The notes under the pieces: model-generated
What the model saw: only the letters and a program-made list of their open reading frames with translations
The model's database searches: none
What the model was told of the DNA's origin: nothing
Shown: piece after piece, positions 47,113 to 57,778 of the stretch
How positions within the stretch are numbered: the first letter of the stretch is position 1
Layout of the letters: every line of letters begins with the position of its first letter
Position numbers and translations under genes: made by a program
Source of the DNA: Sphaerisporangium melleum
Lineage (GTDB): Bacteria > Actinomycetota > Actinomycetes > Streptosporangiales > Streptosporangiaceae
NCBI RefSeq assembly: GCF_014646695.1
Contig: NZ_BMNT01000015.1
Coordinates: forward strand, 117,019 to 181,018
Direction: 5' to 3'
Length of the DNA: 64,000 bases

Positions 47113-47296
47113 CGTCGACGGCGAGGGCGTGGAGCGGTCTGGGTGGTTCGCAGGGTGTCGTGTCGGTGTCGGACGCGCGCCGCGGGTGAAGGAGCGGCGT
47201 TGGCGGGACCGGGCTGAGGCGGGGCCGTCTTGTCGCTCGTGGTGCCCGTACGGCATCCGTGGTTTCAGTGCTCTCCTGCCGGAGCGATGAAAGCTC

Positions 47297-47332
47297 TTGA
47301 CAATCCTGATCCTAATAGAGAGCATCGCTCTC
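47297..47332 (+). promoter_or_regulatory. -35 hexamer and inverted repeat before the DUF4386-like gene
   Basis: A perfect -35 TTGACA lies at 47297-47302. About 15 bp downstream GAGAGC-ATC-GCTCTC (47318-47332) forms a 6-bp inverted repeat covering the expected -10 region (GAGCAT, 47320-47325). This looks like a repressible promoter for the membrane gene that starts at 47380. No regulator gene is next to it. Confidence 0.4.
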
Positions 47333-47379
47333 ATAAGTGAGCGCATGAGCCGGATGGCTGGTCGTCAGGAGGATCCCCC

Positions 47380-48016
47380 GTGAGCACCACCCCCTTGTCC
47401 CGATCCCGTCTCGGCGCCGTGGCCTTCGTGGCGGTCGGCGTGCTGTTCCTGCTGTATCCCGCGATACGGCCGTACTCCGACGAGTCGTCGATGGACGGCG
47501 CCGTCGCGATCGCCTCGCCGGCCTGGGTCGCGTCCCATCTGTTCGCGATGATCGGGTTCATCCTGCTGCCGCTGGGGCTGTTCGCTCTGCACCGCGTGCT
47601 CGGTCAGCGCCGCACCGCCCGCGCGCTCGTGGTGACGTGGCTCGGCGCGGGGCTCGTCCTGCCGTACTACGGCGCAGAGGACTTCGGGCTGAACGTGATC
47701 GCGGGCCAGGCCGTCCGGGACCAGAACGCGTCACTGCTGCGACTGGTGAGCGAGTTCCGCTTCGCGCCGGTGGCGGGCACGATGTTCCTGGGCGGCCTGG
47801 TGCTCCTCGCCGTGGGTGTGACGATGGCGGCGGTCGCGGTGGCGCGCTCGGGCGTGCTGTCCCGGTGGAGCGCCGTTCCGCTCGCCGCGGGGTTCGTGCT
47901 GTTCATCCCGCAGTTCTTCGGCTCGCCCGCCCTGCGCATCGCGCACGGCGTCCTGATCGCGGCCGGCGGGCTCTGGCTCGGCCTGGAGCTGTGGCGCGGC
48001 AGGACGGGTGCCGGGA

Positions 48017-48030
<14 letters not shown>
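47380..48030 (+). CDS. Integral membrane protein, DUF4386-like
   Basis: A 216-residue protein with six predicted helices, at about 12-28, 46-66, 84-96, 127-151, 158-174 and 181-198. The overall plan resembles DUF4386 small membrane proteins, without a recognised catalytic motif. The gene is transcribed toward sdaA and its last 14 bases overlap the end of sdaA (tail to tail). Function unknown. Confidence 0.7.
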
Positions 48031-49393
<1,363 letters not shown>

Positions 49394-49599
49394 TGATCTT
49401 TCCGTCCTTCGGAACGTGACGTGCGAGGAATGCCCCGGAAGGCGCGGGTCATGCGGGATGCTCGAAATGTACGGGCCGACGCGGACCCTGCGGGCCGGGC
49501 ACCCGGCGGGCGTGGTCCGCCGGGTCCGGTACGTCGGTCATCTCTGACGGGTTCGGCGCGCCGGCCGGGTGGGACCGGCCGGCGGCGCGTCGAGGATGC

Positions 49600-49989
49600 T
49601 CAGGACTCCGCGGTGGTGACCTGGGTGTACTCCTCGGCGGTGAGGAGGTCCTCGGGGGTGCCCTCCACCCGCACCTGGAACAGCCACCCCTCGCCGTAGG
49701 GGTCGGAGTTCACCAGCGACGGGTCGTCGACGACGACCTGGTTGACCGCGACGACCTCGCCGGTCACCGGCGCGTAGATGTCGCTGACGGACTTGGTGGA
49801 CTCGACCTCGCCCACCGCGTCGCCCGCTTCCACCATGCCGCCGACCTCGGGCAACTGGACGAACACCACGTCGCCGAGGGACTCGGCGGCGAAGGCCGTG
49901 ATGCCCACGGTCACGGTGAGGCCGTCGTCAAGACCGGCCACCCACTCGTGCTCCTTGGTGTAGCTGAGCTCCTCGGGAATGCTGCTCAC
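49600..49989 (-). CDS. gcvH: Glycine cleavage system H protein
   Basis: The lipoyl shuttle of the glycine cleavage system. The 129-residue protein has the lipoylation lysine in [21 protein letters not shown] and ends [15 protein letters not shown]. The GTG start (49989) overlaps the gcvT stop (GTGA), with GGAGGAGCAA just upstream. P and L subunit genes are not in the window. Confidence 0.96.
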   Translation of the reverse strand: MSSIPEELSYTKEHEWVAGLDDGLTVTVGITAFAAESLGDVVFVQLPEVGGMVEAGDAVGEVESTKSVSDIYAPVTGEVVAVNQVVVDDPSLVNSDPYGEGWLFQVRVEGTPEDLLTAEEYTQVTTAES

Positions 49990-51077
49990 TTGCTCCTCCG
50001 GTAAAAAGGCAGGTCAACCACGTCGACCGGTTCATGGCTACCACGGATGTCGACCGCCAGGCCCTCCGACACGTTGGTGTCGACGTAGGCCATCGCGATC
50101 GGCTTGCCGAGGGACTGAGAGGGTGCGCCGCTGGTGACCTCCCCAACGACGCTACCGTCGGTCAGCAGCACCACGGGGTAGCCGTGGCGCGGCACTCGGC
50201 GCCCGCGCGCTACCAGGCCGGTCAGGCGCCGGCGCGGCGGGACGTCCTTGAGCGGCGCGAGGGCCGCGCGGCCGACGAAGTCGCCCGGCTTGTCGAAACG
50301 TACGACGCGGCCGAGGCCGGCGTCGAAGGGGGTGAGCCCGGCGTTCAGCTCGTTGCCGTACAGCGGCATGCCGGCCTCAAGGCGCAGGGTGTCCCGGGCG
50401 GACAGGCCCGCCGGGCGCAGGCCGTGGGCGTCGCCGGCCTTGGCCAGCTCCTGCCACACGGTCACGGCGTCGCCCGCGGCGACGAACAGCTCGAAGCCGT
50501 CCTCACCGGTGTACCCGGTGCGGGCGATGAGGGCCTCGACCCCGGCGACGGTGCCGGGCAGCCCGGCGTAGTACTTCAACCCCGGCAGGTCGGCGTCGGT
50601 GAGAGTGGCGAGGATCTCCTGCGCGCGCGGCCCCTGGACGGCGACCAGCGCGTACTCGTCGGACCGGTCGGCGACCTCTGCCTGGAAGCCCTCGGCCCGG
50701 GCGGTGAGCTCGGCCGCGACGCGCTGGTAGTTGGAGGCGTTGGCCACCACCAGGAACTCCTCGGCGGCCAGGCGGTAGACGATCAGGTCGTCGAGCACGC
50801 CGCCGTCCGGCGCGCAGATCATGGTGTAGCGCGCCCGGCCGGGCTCCAGCACCGACAGGTGACCGACCAGAGCGTGATCGAGCGCCTCGCCGGCCTGCGG
50901 CCCGGTGAGGAAGATCTCTCCCATGTGGGAGAGGTCGAACAGCCCGGCGGCCGTGCGCACCGCGTTGTGCTCGGCGGACTCGCTGCCGTAGCGGAGCGGC
51001 ATCAGCCAGCCGGCGAAGTCGGTGAGCGTCGCGCCGAGGCTCTCGTGCACCTCGCGGAGCGGTGTGGATCTGGACAT
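49986..51077 (-). CDS. gcvT: Aminomethyltransferase (glycine cleavage T protein)
   Basis: Transfers the aminomethyl carbon from lipoylated GcvH to tetrahydrofolate. The 363-residue protein begins [21 protein letters not shown] with MPLRYGS, and contains [24 protein letters not shown] and the C-terminal barrel motifs. ATG 51077 is chosen over GTG 51086 because GAGGTG is well spaced. A glycine riboswitch lies immediately upstream, so the operon is induced by glycine. Confidence 0.96.
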   Translation of the reverse strand: MSRSTPLREVHESLGATLTDFAGWLMPLRYGSESAEHNAVRTAAGLFDLSHMGEIFLTGPQAGEALDHALVGHLSVLEPGRARYTMICAPDGGVLDDLIVYRLAAEEFLVVANASNYQRVAAELTARAEGFQAEVADRSDEYALVAVQGPRAQEILATLTDADLPGLKYYAGLPGTVAGVEALIARTGYTGEDGFELFVAAGDAVTVWQELAKAGDAHGLRPAGLSARDTLRLEAGMPLYGNELNAGLTPFDAGLGRVVRFDKPGDFVGRAALAPLKDVPPRRRLTGLVARGRRVPRHGYPVVLLTDGSVVGEVTSGAPSQSLGKPIAMAYVDTNVSEGLAVDIRGSHEPVDVVDLPFYRRSK

Positions 51078-51117
51078 GATGCGCACCTCAGACAGGGACG
51101 GATGAGAGCATCCTCCC

Positions 51118-51303
51118 CCTCTGTCATCGGTGCCTGAGAGTTTCGCCCGGTATTTACCGGACTTTCACCTTCGGCGAGGCCCCCAGAGGGGTCTGCTTTC
51201 CAGAGGTCACCTGGCCCGCGCGGTCCTTTGCCTTGTGAGGTTCGCGGGGAGGACTTGCTCCTTCAGGGGTCCTGACCGGCTGTCAGGACGCTCTCCCGCA
51301 CGG
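51118..51303 (-). ncRNA. Tandem glycine riboswitch upstream of gcvT
   Basis: On the minus strand the leader starts with TGCGGGAGAG and contains CCTGAAGGAGCAA, then CTCACAAGGCAAAGGACCG: aptamer 1. Aptamer 2 has GGTGACCTC, GCCGAAGGTGAAAG, AAACTCTCAGGCACCGATGACAGAG. These are the two consensus cores of the cooperative glycine riboswitch. It lies 40 nt before the gcvT start and should activate the glycine cleavage genes when glycine is abundant. Confidence 0.93.
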
Positions 51304-51326
51304 GATCATCGGTGTCGCCGCCCACC

Positions 51327-52058
51327 CTACCAATGCCGCTCACCCGCACCAATGCCCGGTCGCAAGGCTCGCGCGGCGGTGACCAAAGCCTCGAACAGGC
51401 GGCTCTCCTCGGCGGCCTCCGGATGCCACTGGACGGCGAGCGCGAACGGGTGCCCGGCCAGCTCGACCGCCTCGATCGTCCCGTCGTCGCAGGTCGCCGA
51501 CACCGTCAGCCCCACGCCGAGGCGGTCGACCGCCTGGTGGTGGTAGTGGGCGGCCTCGGCCTTCCCAGGCCCGAGCACCTCGGCCAGCCTGCTCCCCGGC
51601 TCGACGGTCACCGGCAGGTGGCCGAACTCGCCGGGGGCGGGGGAGTGCCCGTCGTGGCCGGTCACGTCGGGCAGATGCTGGTGCAGGGTGCCGCCCAGAT
51701 GGACGTTCAGCACCTGCATGCCCCGGCACACGCCGAGGAGCGGCAGCCCGGCGTCCAAGGCGGCGCCCACCAGCGCGAACTCCGCCTCGTCGCGGAACTT
51801 CCTGATGTACCCGGTGCGCGGGTGCGGCGGCGCGGCGTACCGGCCGGGATCGACGTCCCCGCCACCGGCCACGATCAGCCCGTCCAGCCGCGCGGCCAGC
51901 GGAGCCGGATCGCCGGCCGGGGGCAGGATCACCGGCTGGCCGCCCGCCCGCTCGACGTGCTCGACGTAGCCGTAGGGCAGCAGCGCGGCCGGCATCCGCC
52001 ACACGGTGAACGCGGCGGGCTCGACGTAGCAGGTGATCCCGATGACCGGTCGTGACAT
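51327..52058 (-). CDS. Gamma-glutamyl-gamma-aminobutyrate hydrolase-like amidase (class I GATase, PuuD family)
   Basis: A 243-residue class I glutamine amidotransferase-fold hydrolase. The nucleophile Cys is in GVCRGMQVLNVHLGG and the His-Glu pair in WHPEAAEE. PuuD releases GABA (or another product) from gamma-glutamyl adducts. It is the last gene of a putative polyamine-degradation cluster. The gene follows the SDR by only 11 bases. ATG 52058 is chosen over GTG 52067; no strong ribosome binding site decides this. Confidence 0.85.
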   Translation of the reverse strand: MSRPVIGITCYVEPAAFTVWRMPAALLPYGYVEHVERAGGQPVILPPAGDPAPLAARLDGLIVAGGGDVDPGRYAAPPHPRTGYIRKFRDEAEFALVGAALDAGLPLLGVCRGMQVLNVHLGGTLHQHLPDVTGHDGHSPAPGEFGHLPVTVEPGSRLAEVLGPGKAEAAHYHHQAVDRLGVGLTVSATCDDGTIEAVELAGHPFALAVQWHPEAAEESRLFEALVTAARALRPGIGAGERHW

Positions 52059-52068
52059 GGGCGCCACG

Positions 52069-52833
52069 CTACAGGGGAGTGACGTAGGCGCCGGAGATGC
52101 CGCCGTCCACCAGGAACTCCGCGCCGGTGATGAAGCTCGCGTCGTCGGAGGCCAGGAACGCGACCGCCGCGGCGATCTCGGACGCCTCGGCGAACCGCCC
52201 GAGCGGGATGTGCACCAGGCGCCGCTGGGCGCGCTCGGGGTCCTTGGCGAACAGCTCCTGCAGCAGCGGAGTGTTCACCGGTCCCGGGCACAGCGCGTTG
52301 ACCCGGATGCCCTCGCGGGCGAACTGCACGCCCAGTTCGCGCGACATGGCGAGAACTCCGCCCTTGGAGGCGGTGTAGGAGATCTGCGAGGTCGCCGAGC
52401 CCATCACCGCCACGAAGGACGCGGTGTTGATGATCGAGCCCTTGCCCTGCCGCCGCATGTACGGGATGGCGTGCTTGCAGCACAGGTAGACGCTGGTGAG
52501 GTTGACGTCCTGCACCCGCCGCCAGGCGTCCATGCCGGTGGTGAGGATGGAGTCGTCGTCGGGCGGGGAGATGCCGGCGTTGTTGAACGCGACGTCCACG
52601 GAGCCGTAGGTCTCGAAGGCCGCCTGGAACAGCGCGGCGACGTCGTCCTCGCTGGTGACGTCGGTGCGGACGAAGAGGCCGCCGACCTCCTCGGCGATCT
52701 TGGCGCCGCCCTCCTCGTCGACGTCGGCGCACACGACCTTGGCGCCCTCCTCGGCGAAGCGGCGGGCCGTGGCGAGGCCGATGCCGCCCGCCGCACCGGT
52801 GATGACGGCGACGCGGTCGCGCAGACGTTGCAT
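52069..52833 (-). CDS. SDR oxidoreductase (3-oxoacyl-ACP reductase type)
   Basis: A 254-residue SDR with the TGAAGGIGLATAR cofactor site, NNAGIS and catalytic YTASKGGVL. In this cluster it may handle an intermediate or oxidise an alcohol or amino derivative of the polyamine pathway, but the substrate is not predictable. It follows the aldehyde dehydrogenase with a 51-bp gap in the same orientation, so co-transcription is likely. Confidence 0.9.
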   Translation of the reverse strand: MQRLRDRVAVITGAAGGIGLATARRFAEEGAKVVCADVDEEGGAKIAEEVGGLFVRTDVTSEDDVAALFQAAFETYGSVDVAFNNAGISPPDDDSILTTGMDAWRRVQDVNLTSVYLCCKHAIPYMRRQGKGSIINTASFVAVMGSATSQISYTASKGGVLAMSRELGVQFAREGIRVNALCPGPVNTPLLQELFAKDPERAQRRLVHIPLGRFAEASEIAAAVAFLASDDASFITGAEFLVDGGISGAYVTPL

Positions 52834-52884
52834 GGTGACGAACTCCCTGGTGCCGATGGTTTCCCCGCTCCCGGAATCGGAGCG

Positions 52885-54228
52885 TCAGTGGGCGATGAAG
52901 ACGTTCTTGACCTCGGTGAACGCGGCGAGCGCGTCCGGGCCCAGCTCGCGGCCGAGCCCTGACTGCTTGTAGCCGCCGAACGGCGTCCAGTAGCGGACCG
53001 AGGAGTGCGAGTTGACCGACAGGTTGCCCGCCTCCACGGCGCGTGCCACGCGCAGCGCCCGCCCCACGTCCCGGGTCCAGATCGAGCCCGACAGCCCGTA
53101 CCTGGTGTCGTTGGCGATGCGGACGGCCTCGGCCTCGCCGTCGAACGGGACGACGCTCACCACCGGCCCGAAGATCTCCTCGGTGAACGCGCGCTCGTCC
53201 AGGGAGTCGTGGGTCAGCACGGTCGGCGGGAACCAGAAGCCCTTGCCCGCCGGGCAGGAGCCCTGGTGGTGCGGGGTGCCGGTCACGAACGAGGCGACCC
53301 GCGCGCGGTGCTCGGCGCTGATCAGCGGCCCGAGGTCGGTGCCCGGGTCGCGCGGGTCGCCGACGGTGAGCCCGCCGATCGTGGCGACCAGGCGGTCCAG
53401 GAACTCCTCGTACACCGGCCGTTCGACGAGGATGCGCGAGCGGGCGCAGCAGTCCTGGCCGCTGTTGTCGAACACCGCCATCGGCGCGGTCGCCACGGCC
53501 CGTTCCAGGTCGGCGTCGGCGAAGACGATGTTGGCGCTCTTGCCGCCGAGCTCCAGGGTGACCCGCTTGACCTGTTCGGCGGCCCGGGCGGCGATGAGCC
53601 TGCCCACCTCGGTCGAGCCGGTGAACACGATCTTGCGTACGCCGGGGTGCTCGACCAGGCGCGCGCCCGCGACCTCCCCTTCTCCGGGCAGCACCTGGAG
53701 CACCCCCTCGGGCAGGCCCGCTTCGCGGGCCAGCTCGGCCAGCCGCAGCGCCGTCAGCGGGGTCCACTCGGCGGGCTTGACGATCACCGTGTTGCCCGCG
53801 GCCAGTGCCGGGGCCGCTCCCCAGGTCATGATGACCATCGGGAAGTTCCACGGCACGATCACGCCCACGACGCCGAGCGGCTCGGCGAAGGTGATGTCCA
53901 CCCCGCCCGGCACCGGGATCTGCATTCCGTGGTTGCGCTCGGGCGCCCCGGCGTAGAAGTGCAGGACGTCGCGCACGTTGCCCGCCTCCCAGCGGGCGTT
54001 GCCGATCGGGTGCCCGGCGTTGGCCAGTTCGAGATCGGCCAGCTCGTCGCCGTGCCGGTCGACCAGGTCGGCGAAGCGCCGCAGCAGCCGCGCGCGGTCG
54101 CCCGGGGAGACCTCACGCCAGGCGGGGAACGCCGCGCGGGCGCGCTCGACGGCGCGGTCGGTCTCGGCGACGTCCGCGAACTCGACGTCGGCGAGGACGT
54201 CCTCGGTGGCCGGATTGATGATCTTCAT
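52885..54228 (-). CDS. Aldehyde dehydrogenase (PuuC-like)
   Basis: A 447-residue NAD(P)-dependent aldehyde dehydrogenase. The catalytic Cys lies in NSGQDCCARSRI and the general base region in ELGGKSANIVFADAD. The motif FTGSTEVGRLIAARAAE binds the cofactor. In gamma-glutamyl polyamine degradation such an enzyme oxidises gamma-glutamyl-aminobutyraldehyde to the carboxylate. The linkage to a GS-like ligase and a PuuD-like amidase supports that role. Confidence 0.92.
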   Translation of the reverse strand: MKIINPATEDVLADVEFADVAETDRAVERARAAFPAWREVSPGDRARLLRRFADLVDRHGDELADLELANAGHPIGNARWEAGNVRDVLHFYAGAPERNHGMQIPVPGGVDITFAEPLGVVGVIVPWNFPMVIMTWGAAPALAAGNTVIVKPAEWTPLTALRLAELAREAGLPEGVLQVLPGEGEVAGARLVEHPGVRKIVFTGSTEVGRLIAARAAEQVKRVTLELGGKSANIVFADADLERAVATAPMAVFDNSGQDCCARSRILVERPVYEEFLDRLVATIGGLTVGDPRDPGTDLGPLISAEHRARVASFVTGTPHHQGSCPAGKGFWFPPTVLTHDSLDERAFTEEIFGPVVSVVPFDGEAEAVRIANDTRYGLSGSIWTRDVGRALRVARAVEAGNLSVNSHSSVRYWTPFGGYKQSGLGRELGPDALAAFTEVKNVFIAH

Positions 54229-54291
54229 GTCGCGCGCGCCCCGGTGGCCGGTCCGATGGTCCTCACGTCCTCACGCCCCCATGTCCTCGCG

Positions 54292-55638
54292 TCACATCCG
54301 CTCGAAGCCGCGGAACAGCTCCCAGTCGGTGACCGCCGCGTCGAAGGCGGCCAGCTCGACGCGGGCGTTGTTCGCGTAGTGCTCGACGACCTGCTCGCCG
54401 AGCGCCTCCCTGGCGATCTTGGACCCCTCCCACAGGACGAGCGCGTCGCGCAGGCTGGCCGGCACGGTGGCCGCCCCGGCGCTGTAGGCGTTCCCCGCGT
54501 ACGCCTCCTCCAACGGCAGCTCGTTGTCGATGCCGTACAACCCGGCCGCGATCAGCCCCGAGACGGCCAGGTAGGGGTTGACGTCGCCGCCCGGCACGCG
54601 GTTCTCGACCCGCAGCGCGGGGCCGTGCCCGACCAGGCGCAGGGCGCAGGTGCGGTTGTCCACCCCCCACTTGACCGCCGTCGGCGCGAAACTGCCCGGC
54701 ACGTACCGCTTGTAGGAGTTGATGTTGGGCGCGTAGAGCAGGGTCAGCTCCCGCAGGGCGGCGAGCTGGCCGGCGATGAAGTGCTCGCCGAGCTCGGACA
54801 GCCCGTGCGGCCGGTCGCCGGCCATGACCGGCTCGCCGCCGGCGCCGCGCAGGGAGATGTGGATGTGGCAGGAGTTGCCCTCCCGATGGTTGGGCTTGGC
54901 CATGAAGGTGATCGACATGCCCTCCTGGGCGGCGATCTCCTTGGCGCCGTTCTTGTAGATCGCGTGGTTGTCGCACGTGGTGAGCGCCTCGGCGTACCGG
55001 AAGGCGATCTCGTGCTGGCCCAGGTTGCACTCGCCCTTGGCGGACTCGACGTACATGCCCGCGCCCTCCATGCCGAGCCGGACGCGGCGCAGCAGCGGCT
55101 CGACGCGGGCGCCGCCGAGCAGGGAGTAGTCGACGTTGTACTGGTTGGCGGGGGTCAGATCCCGGTAGGCCCGCGACCAGGCGCTCTCGTAGCTGTCGGT
55201 GTAGACGACGAACTCCAACTCGGTGCCCACGTAGGCCGCCAGGCCCCGTTCGGCCAGCCGGGCGGTCTGCCCGCGCAGGATCTGCCGCGGCGAGGCGGCG
55301 ACGTCCGAGCCGTCCTCCCAGGCGAGGTCGGCCAGCAGCATGACCGTGCCCTCCTGCCAGGGCACCTTGCGCAGTGTGCCGAGGTCGGGGCGCATCACGA
55401 AGTCGCCGTAGCCGCGCTCCCAGGAGGACATGGTGTAGCCGCCGACGGTGTTCATGTCGACGTCCACGGCGAGGAGATAGTTGCAGCCCTCGGCGGCGTG
55501 GTGCAGCACCTCCTCCAGGAAGTACCGCGCGGACAGCCGCTTGCCCTGGAGACGTCCCTGCATGTCCACGATGGCCAGGAGCACGGTGTCGACCCGCCCG
55601 GCGGACACCTCTTCACGGAGACGGTCGACGGTGAGCAC
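54292..55638 (-). CDS. Glutamine synthetase-like gamma-glutamylpolyamine (amine) ligase
   Basis: A 448-residue GS-family ligase. Metal/ATP motifs: AYVGTELEFVVYTDSYES, AKGECNLGQHEIAFRY, FMAKPNHREGNSCHIHISL, NSYKRYVPGSFAPTAVKWG and ENRVPGGDVNPYLAVSGL. It lacks the adenylylation-type Tyr loop of type I GlnA. Together with the neighbouring oxidation and amidase genes it resembles the GlnA3-type gamma-glutamylpolyamine synthetases of Streptomyces; an ethanolamine or other amine is possible. The GTG at 55638 has GGAAGGGAG upstream. Confidence 0.87.
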   Translation of the reverse strand: MLTVDRLREEVSAGRVDTVLLAIVDMQGRLQGKRLSARYFLEEVLHHAAEGCNYLLAVDVDMNTVGGYTMSSWERGYGDFVMRPDLGTLRKVPWQEGTVMLLADLAWEDGSDVAASPRQILRGQTARLAERGLAAYVGTELEFVVYTDSYESAWSRAYRDLTPANQYNVDYSLLGGARVEPLLRRVRLGMEGAGMYVESAKGECNLGQHEIAFRYAEALTTCDNHAIYKNGAKEIAAQEGMSITFMAKPNHREGNSCHIHISLRGAGGEPVMAGDRPHGLSELGEHFIAGQLAALRELTLLYAPNINSYKRYVPGSFAPTAVKWGVDNRTCALRLVGHGPALRVENRVPGGDVNPYLAVSGLIAAGLYGIDNELPLEEAYAGNAYSAGAATVPASLRDALVLWEGSKIAREALGEQVVEHYANNARVELAAFDAAVTDWELFRGFERM

Positions 55639-55655
55639 CGCGCTCCCTTCCAAAA

Positions 55656-55763
55656 GTCTGGAAACAGACCATTGGCGGCATGCAAGCACCAGCGACCGCC
55701 CCGCGTCAACGGCTCCGCGCGGCAAAGTGGCGAAAGGGGCTAATCTCAAACCATTTGCTGCGG
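55656..55763. promoter_or_regulatory. Divergent operator region of the polyamine cluster
   Basis: GTCTG-GAAA-CAGAC (55656-55669) is a 5-bp perfect inverted repeat. ACCATT occurs in CAGACCATTGGCGG (55665-55678) and again in CAAACCATTTGCTG (starting near 55748), giving a related direct repeat. The region separates the GS-like ligase gene and the FadR-type regulator, so it is probably the regulator's operator set. Confidence 0.45.
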
Positions 55764-55782
55764 GGTTGTGGGGGAGGACGTG

Positions 55783-56505
55783 ATGGGCGAGCAGCCGCTC
55801 GTCGCGCTCCTTGGACCGGTCCGCGCCGGCAACGCGTTCGAGGAGACCGTCGAGCGGCTGCTGCAGGTCATCAAACTGGGAGTGGTCGCACCCGGCGGGA
55901 AGCTCCCGCCCGAGCGCGAGCTCGCCGTCCAGCTCGGCATCAGCCGGGTCACCCTGCGCGAGGCGATCCGCGCCCTGCAGGAGGCCGGCTACCTCGACGT
56001 GCGGCGCGGCCGGTACGGAGGGGCGTTCGTCGTGTACGAGCCGCCGCTGCCGGGCCGGGGCGACCTGCGCGAGGTCGTCCGGCGGATGGGACCGGGTGAG
56101 CTGGACGACGCGCTGACCTTCCGGATGGCGATCGAGTGCGGCGCGGCGCAGGTGCTCGCCACCACCGGCCTCACCGAGGGGCGCCGGGAGGTGCTGCGGC
56201 GCAGGCTGGCCGACGTCAACGACGCCGCCCCGGCCGACTACCGGCGGCTCGACACCGCCTTCCACCTGGCGATCGCCGAGCTGACCGGGTCGGCGCTGCT
56301 CGCCTCGGCCGCCGCCGACGCGCGGCTGCGGGTCACCGACCTGCTCAACGCCATCCCGGTGCTCGGCCCCAACATCGACCACGCCGCCGCCCAGCACGCC
56401 GCCATGGTCGCCGCCATCCTGGACGGCGACCCCGAGGCCGCGCGCAGGGCCGTGGTCGAGCACCTGGAGGGGACCGCGGCCCTGCTGCGCGCCTTCCTCG
56501 CCTGA
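55783..56505 (+). CDS. FadR-subfamily GntR regulator
   Basis: A 240-residue transcription factor. The winged-helix N-terminal half reads LGVVAPGGKLPPERELAVQLGISRVTLREAIRALQEAGYL. The C-terminal all-helical FCD-type ligand domain includes FRMAIECGAAQVLA and the metal/ligand residues around DTAFHLAIAELT and QHAAMVAAILDGD. The ATG at 55783 has GGGGGAGG upstream. Divergent to the cluster, it is the likely local regulator of polyamine or amine degradation. Confidence 0.92.
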   Translation: MGEQPLVALLGPVRAGNAFEETVERLLQVIKLGVVAPGGKLPPERELAVQLGISRVTLREAIRALQEAGYLDVRRGRYGGAFVVYEPPLPGRGDLREVVRRMGPGELDDALTFRMAIECGAAQVLATTGLTEGRREVLRRRLADVNDAAPADYRRLDTAFHLAIAELTGSALLASAAADARLRVTDLLNAIPVLGPNIDHAAAQHAAMVAAILDGDPEAARRAVVEHLEGTAALLRAFLA

Positions 56506-56655
56506 CCGGGGGACCAGGCGGCTCACGACGTGCCCGGCTGAGGCGGGGCGGGCACCACGAGGCCCGCCGAGCCGTTGGACCGGACGGAACCGGAGCGGCG
56601 CACGGGGCAGGAGGAGCGTTGGCGGAGCCGTAGCATCGGGTACTGGGGGTTGACT

Positions 56656-57528
56656 GTGGGAGCCTGGTTTCACGAACGCATCGTCGGCACCGGACGCCTG
56701 CCGCTGTTCTGCTTCCTGACGGCGCTGATCGTGACCTTCGTCTTCACCCGGGTCAACGTCCGGCTGATCCGCGCCAAGGTGGGCTGGTTCCGCGACGTCA
56801 ACGTCGGTGACGTCCACGTCCACCACGTCGTGTTCGGCGTGGTCCTCATGCTGTTCGGCGGGGTGGCCGGGCTGGTCACCGCCGGGCTGTCCTCCGGCTG
56901 GTACGCCTGCACCGCGGCCGTCTTCGGGGTCGGCGCGGCGCTGGTGCTGGACGAGTTCGCGCTGATCCTGCACCTGCGCGACGTCTACTGGTCGGAGGAG
57001 GGCCGCACGTCCGTCGACGCGGTCTTCGTGGCGATCGCGGTGACGTTGCTCCTGCTGCTCGGCGTGCGCCCGTTCGGCTGGGAGGAGCCCGAGCCGTCGG
57101 CGGCCGGCAGGTGGTCGGCGGCCCTTCTGCTGCTGCTCAACCTTGTCCTCGCCGTGGTCACCCTGCTCAAGGGCAAGATCTGGACGGGTCTCGCCGGGCT
57201 GTTCGTACCGGTGCTGCTCATCGTCGGCGCGGTGCGGCTGGCGCGGCCCGGGTCGCCGTGGGCGCGCTGGTTCTTCGCCCCCGGCTCGCGCCGGCCGCGG
57301 CCCGCCAAGATGGCGAAGGCCGTGCACCGGGAGATCCGCTGGCGCCGCCCGGTCATCCGGGCGAAGATCGCCGTCCAGGAGTTCGTCTCAGGGCGTCACG
57401 ACCTGCCGTCGGTGTGGAGCGGCGGCGTGCGCGGCGCGGCCGGGACGGCGGCGGGCACCCGCGGCGATGGGGTGTCCGACCCGCGGCCCGGCGGCGAGCA
57501 CGGCCGCGTCACGGGCGCAGGTGGGTGA
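56656..57528 (+). CDS. Conserved integral membrane protein
   Basis: A 290-residue membrane protein with a cluster of helices at about 12-35, 55-80, 85-108, 122-145, 155-175 and 180-202. A VHVHHVVFGVVLMLFGG stretch marks the second helix and is histidine-rich. A basic, Arg/Lys-rich C-terminal tail follows. I know similar predicted proteins from actinomycetes but no function. The start is uncertain: GTG 56656 follows a G-rich site; a TTG at 56650 or a start at 56575 are alternatives. Confidence 0.7.
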   Translation: MGAWFHERIVGTGRLPLFCFLTALIVTFVFTRVNVRLIRAKVGWFRDVNVGDVHVHHVVFGVVLMLFGGVAGLVTAGLSSGWYACTAAVFGVGAALVLDEFALILHLRDVYWSEEGRTSVDAVFVAIAVTLLLLLGVRPFGWEEPEPSAAGRWSAALLLLLNLVLAVVTLLKGKIWTGLAGLFVPVLLIVGAVRLARPGSPWARWFFAPGSRRPRPAKMAKAVHREIRWRRPVIRAKIAVQEFVSGRHDLPSVWSGGVRGAAGTAAGTRGDGVSDPRPGGEHGRVTGAGG

Positions 57529-57661
57529 GCAGGCGCCTGACCTGCTCGGCGTAGTGCTCGGTGAACTCCGCGGAGGCCGGGTCGGCCCCGCAGATGACGC
57601 GCACCAGGTGCGGCAAGGCGACGCCCGCGCTGGCCAGAGCGAACAGCGCGATGCGGCGAAG
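57509..57661 (-). pseudogene. Possible TetR-family C-terminal fragment
   Basis: About 50 codons ending at 57509 look protein-like (LRRIALFALASAGVALPHLVRV, then AEFTEHYAEQVRRLLTHLRP) and resemble the last helices of TetR-type regulators. Third positions are GC-rich. I find no start codon or HTH in the same frame, so it may be a gene remnant rather than a functional gene. Part of it overlaps the end of the membrane gene on the other strand. Confidence 0.3.
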
Positions 57662-57778
57662 GGTGCTGGCCTGATCACGAAGGGGGTCTGACCTGCCGTC
57701 CGGGGCGTCCCGTGCATGGATCGGCCGATCCGGGGGAGTGGGCCGGTGCCACGTCGATAGGTGAGGAGGCGGAGCACG

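Noticed and set aside
52033-57327. Very long open frames opposite the amine-catabolism genes and beyond the GS-like ligase
   Set aside because: They are open because of extreme GC in the real genes; composition is His/Gly/Arg/Pro-rich and no family motif appears. The GS-like gene starts at GTG 55638 where a ribosome binding site lies.
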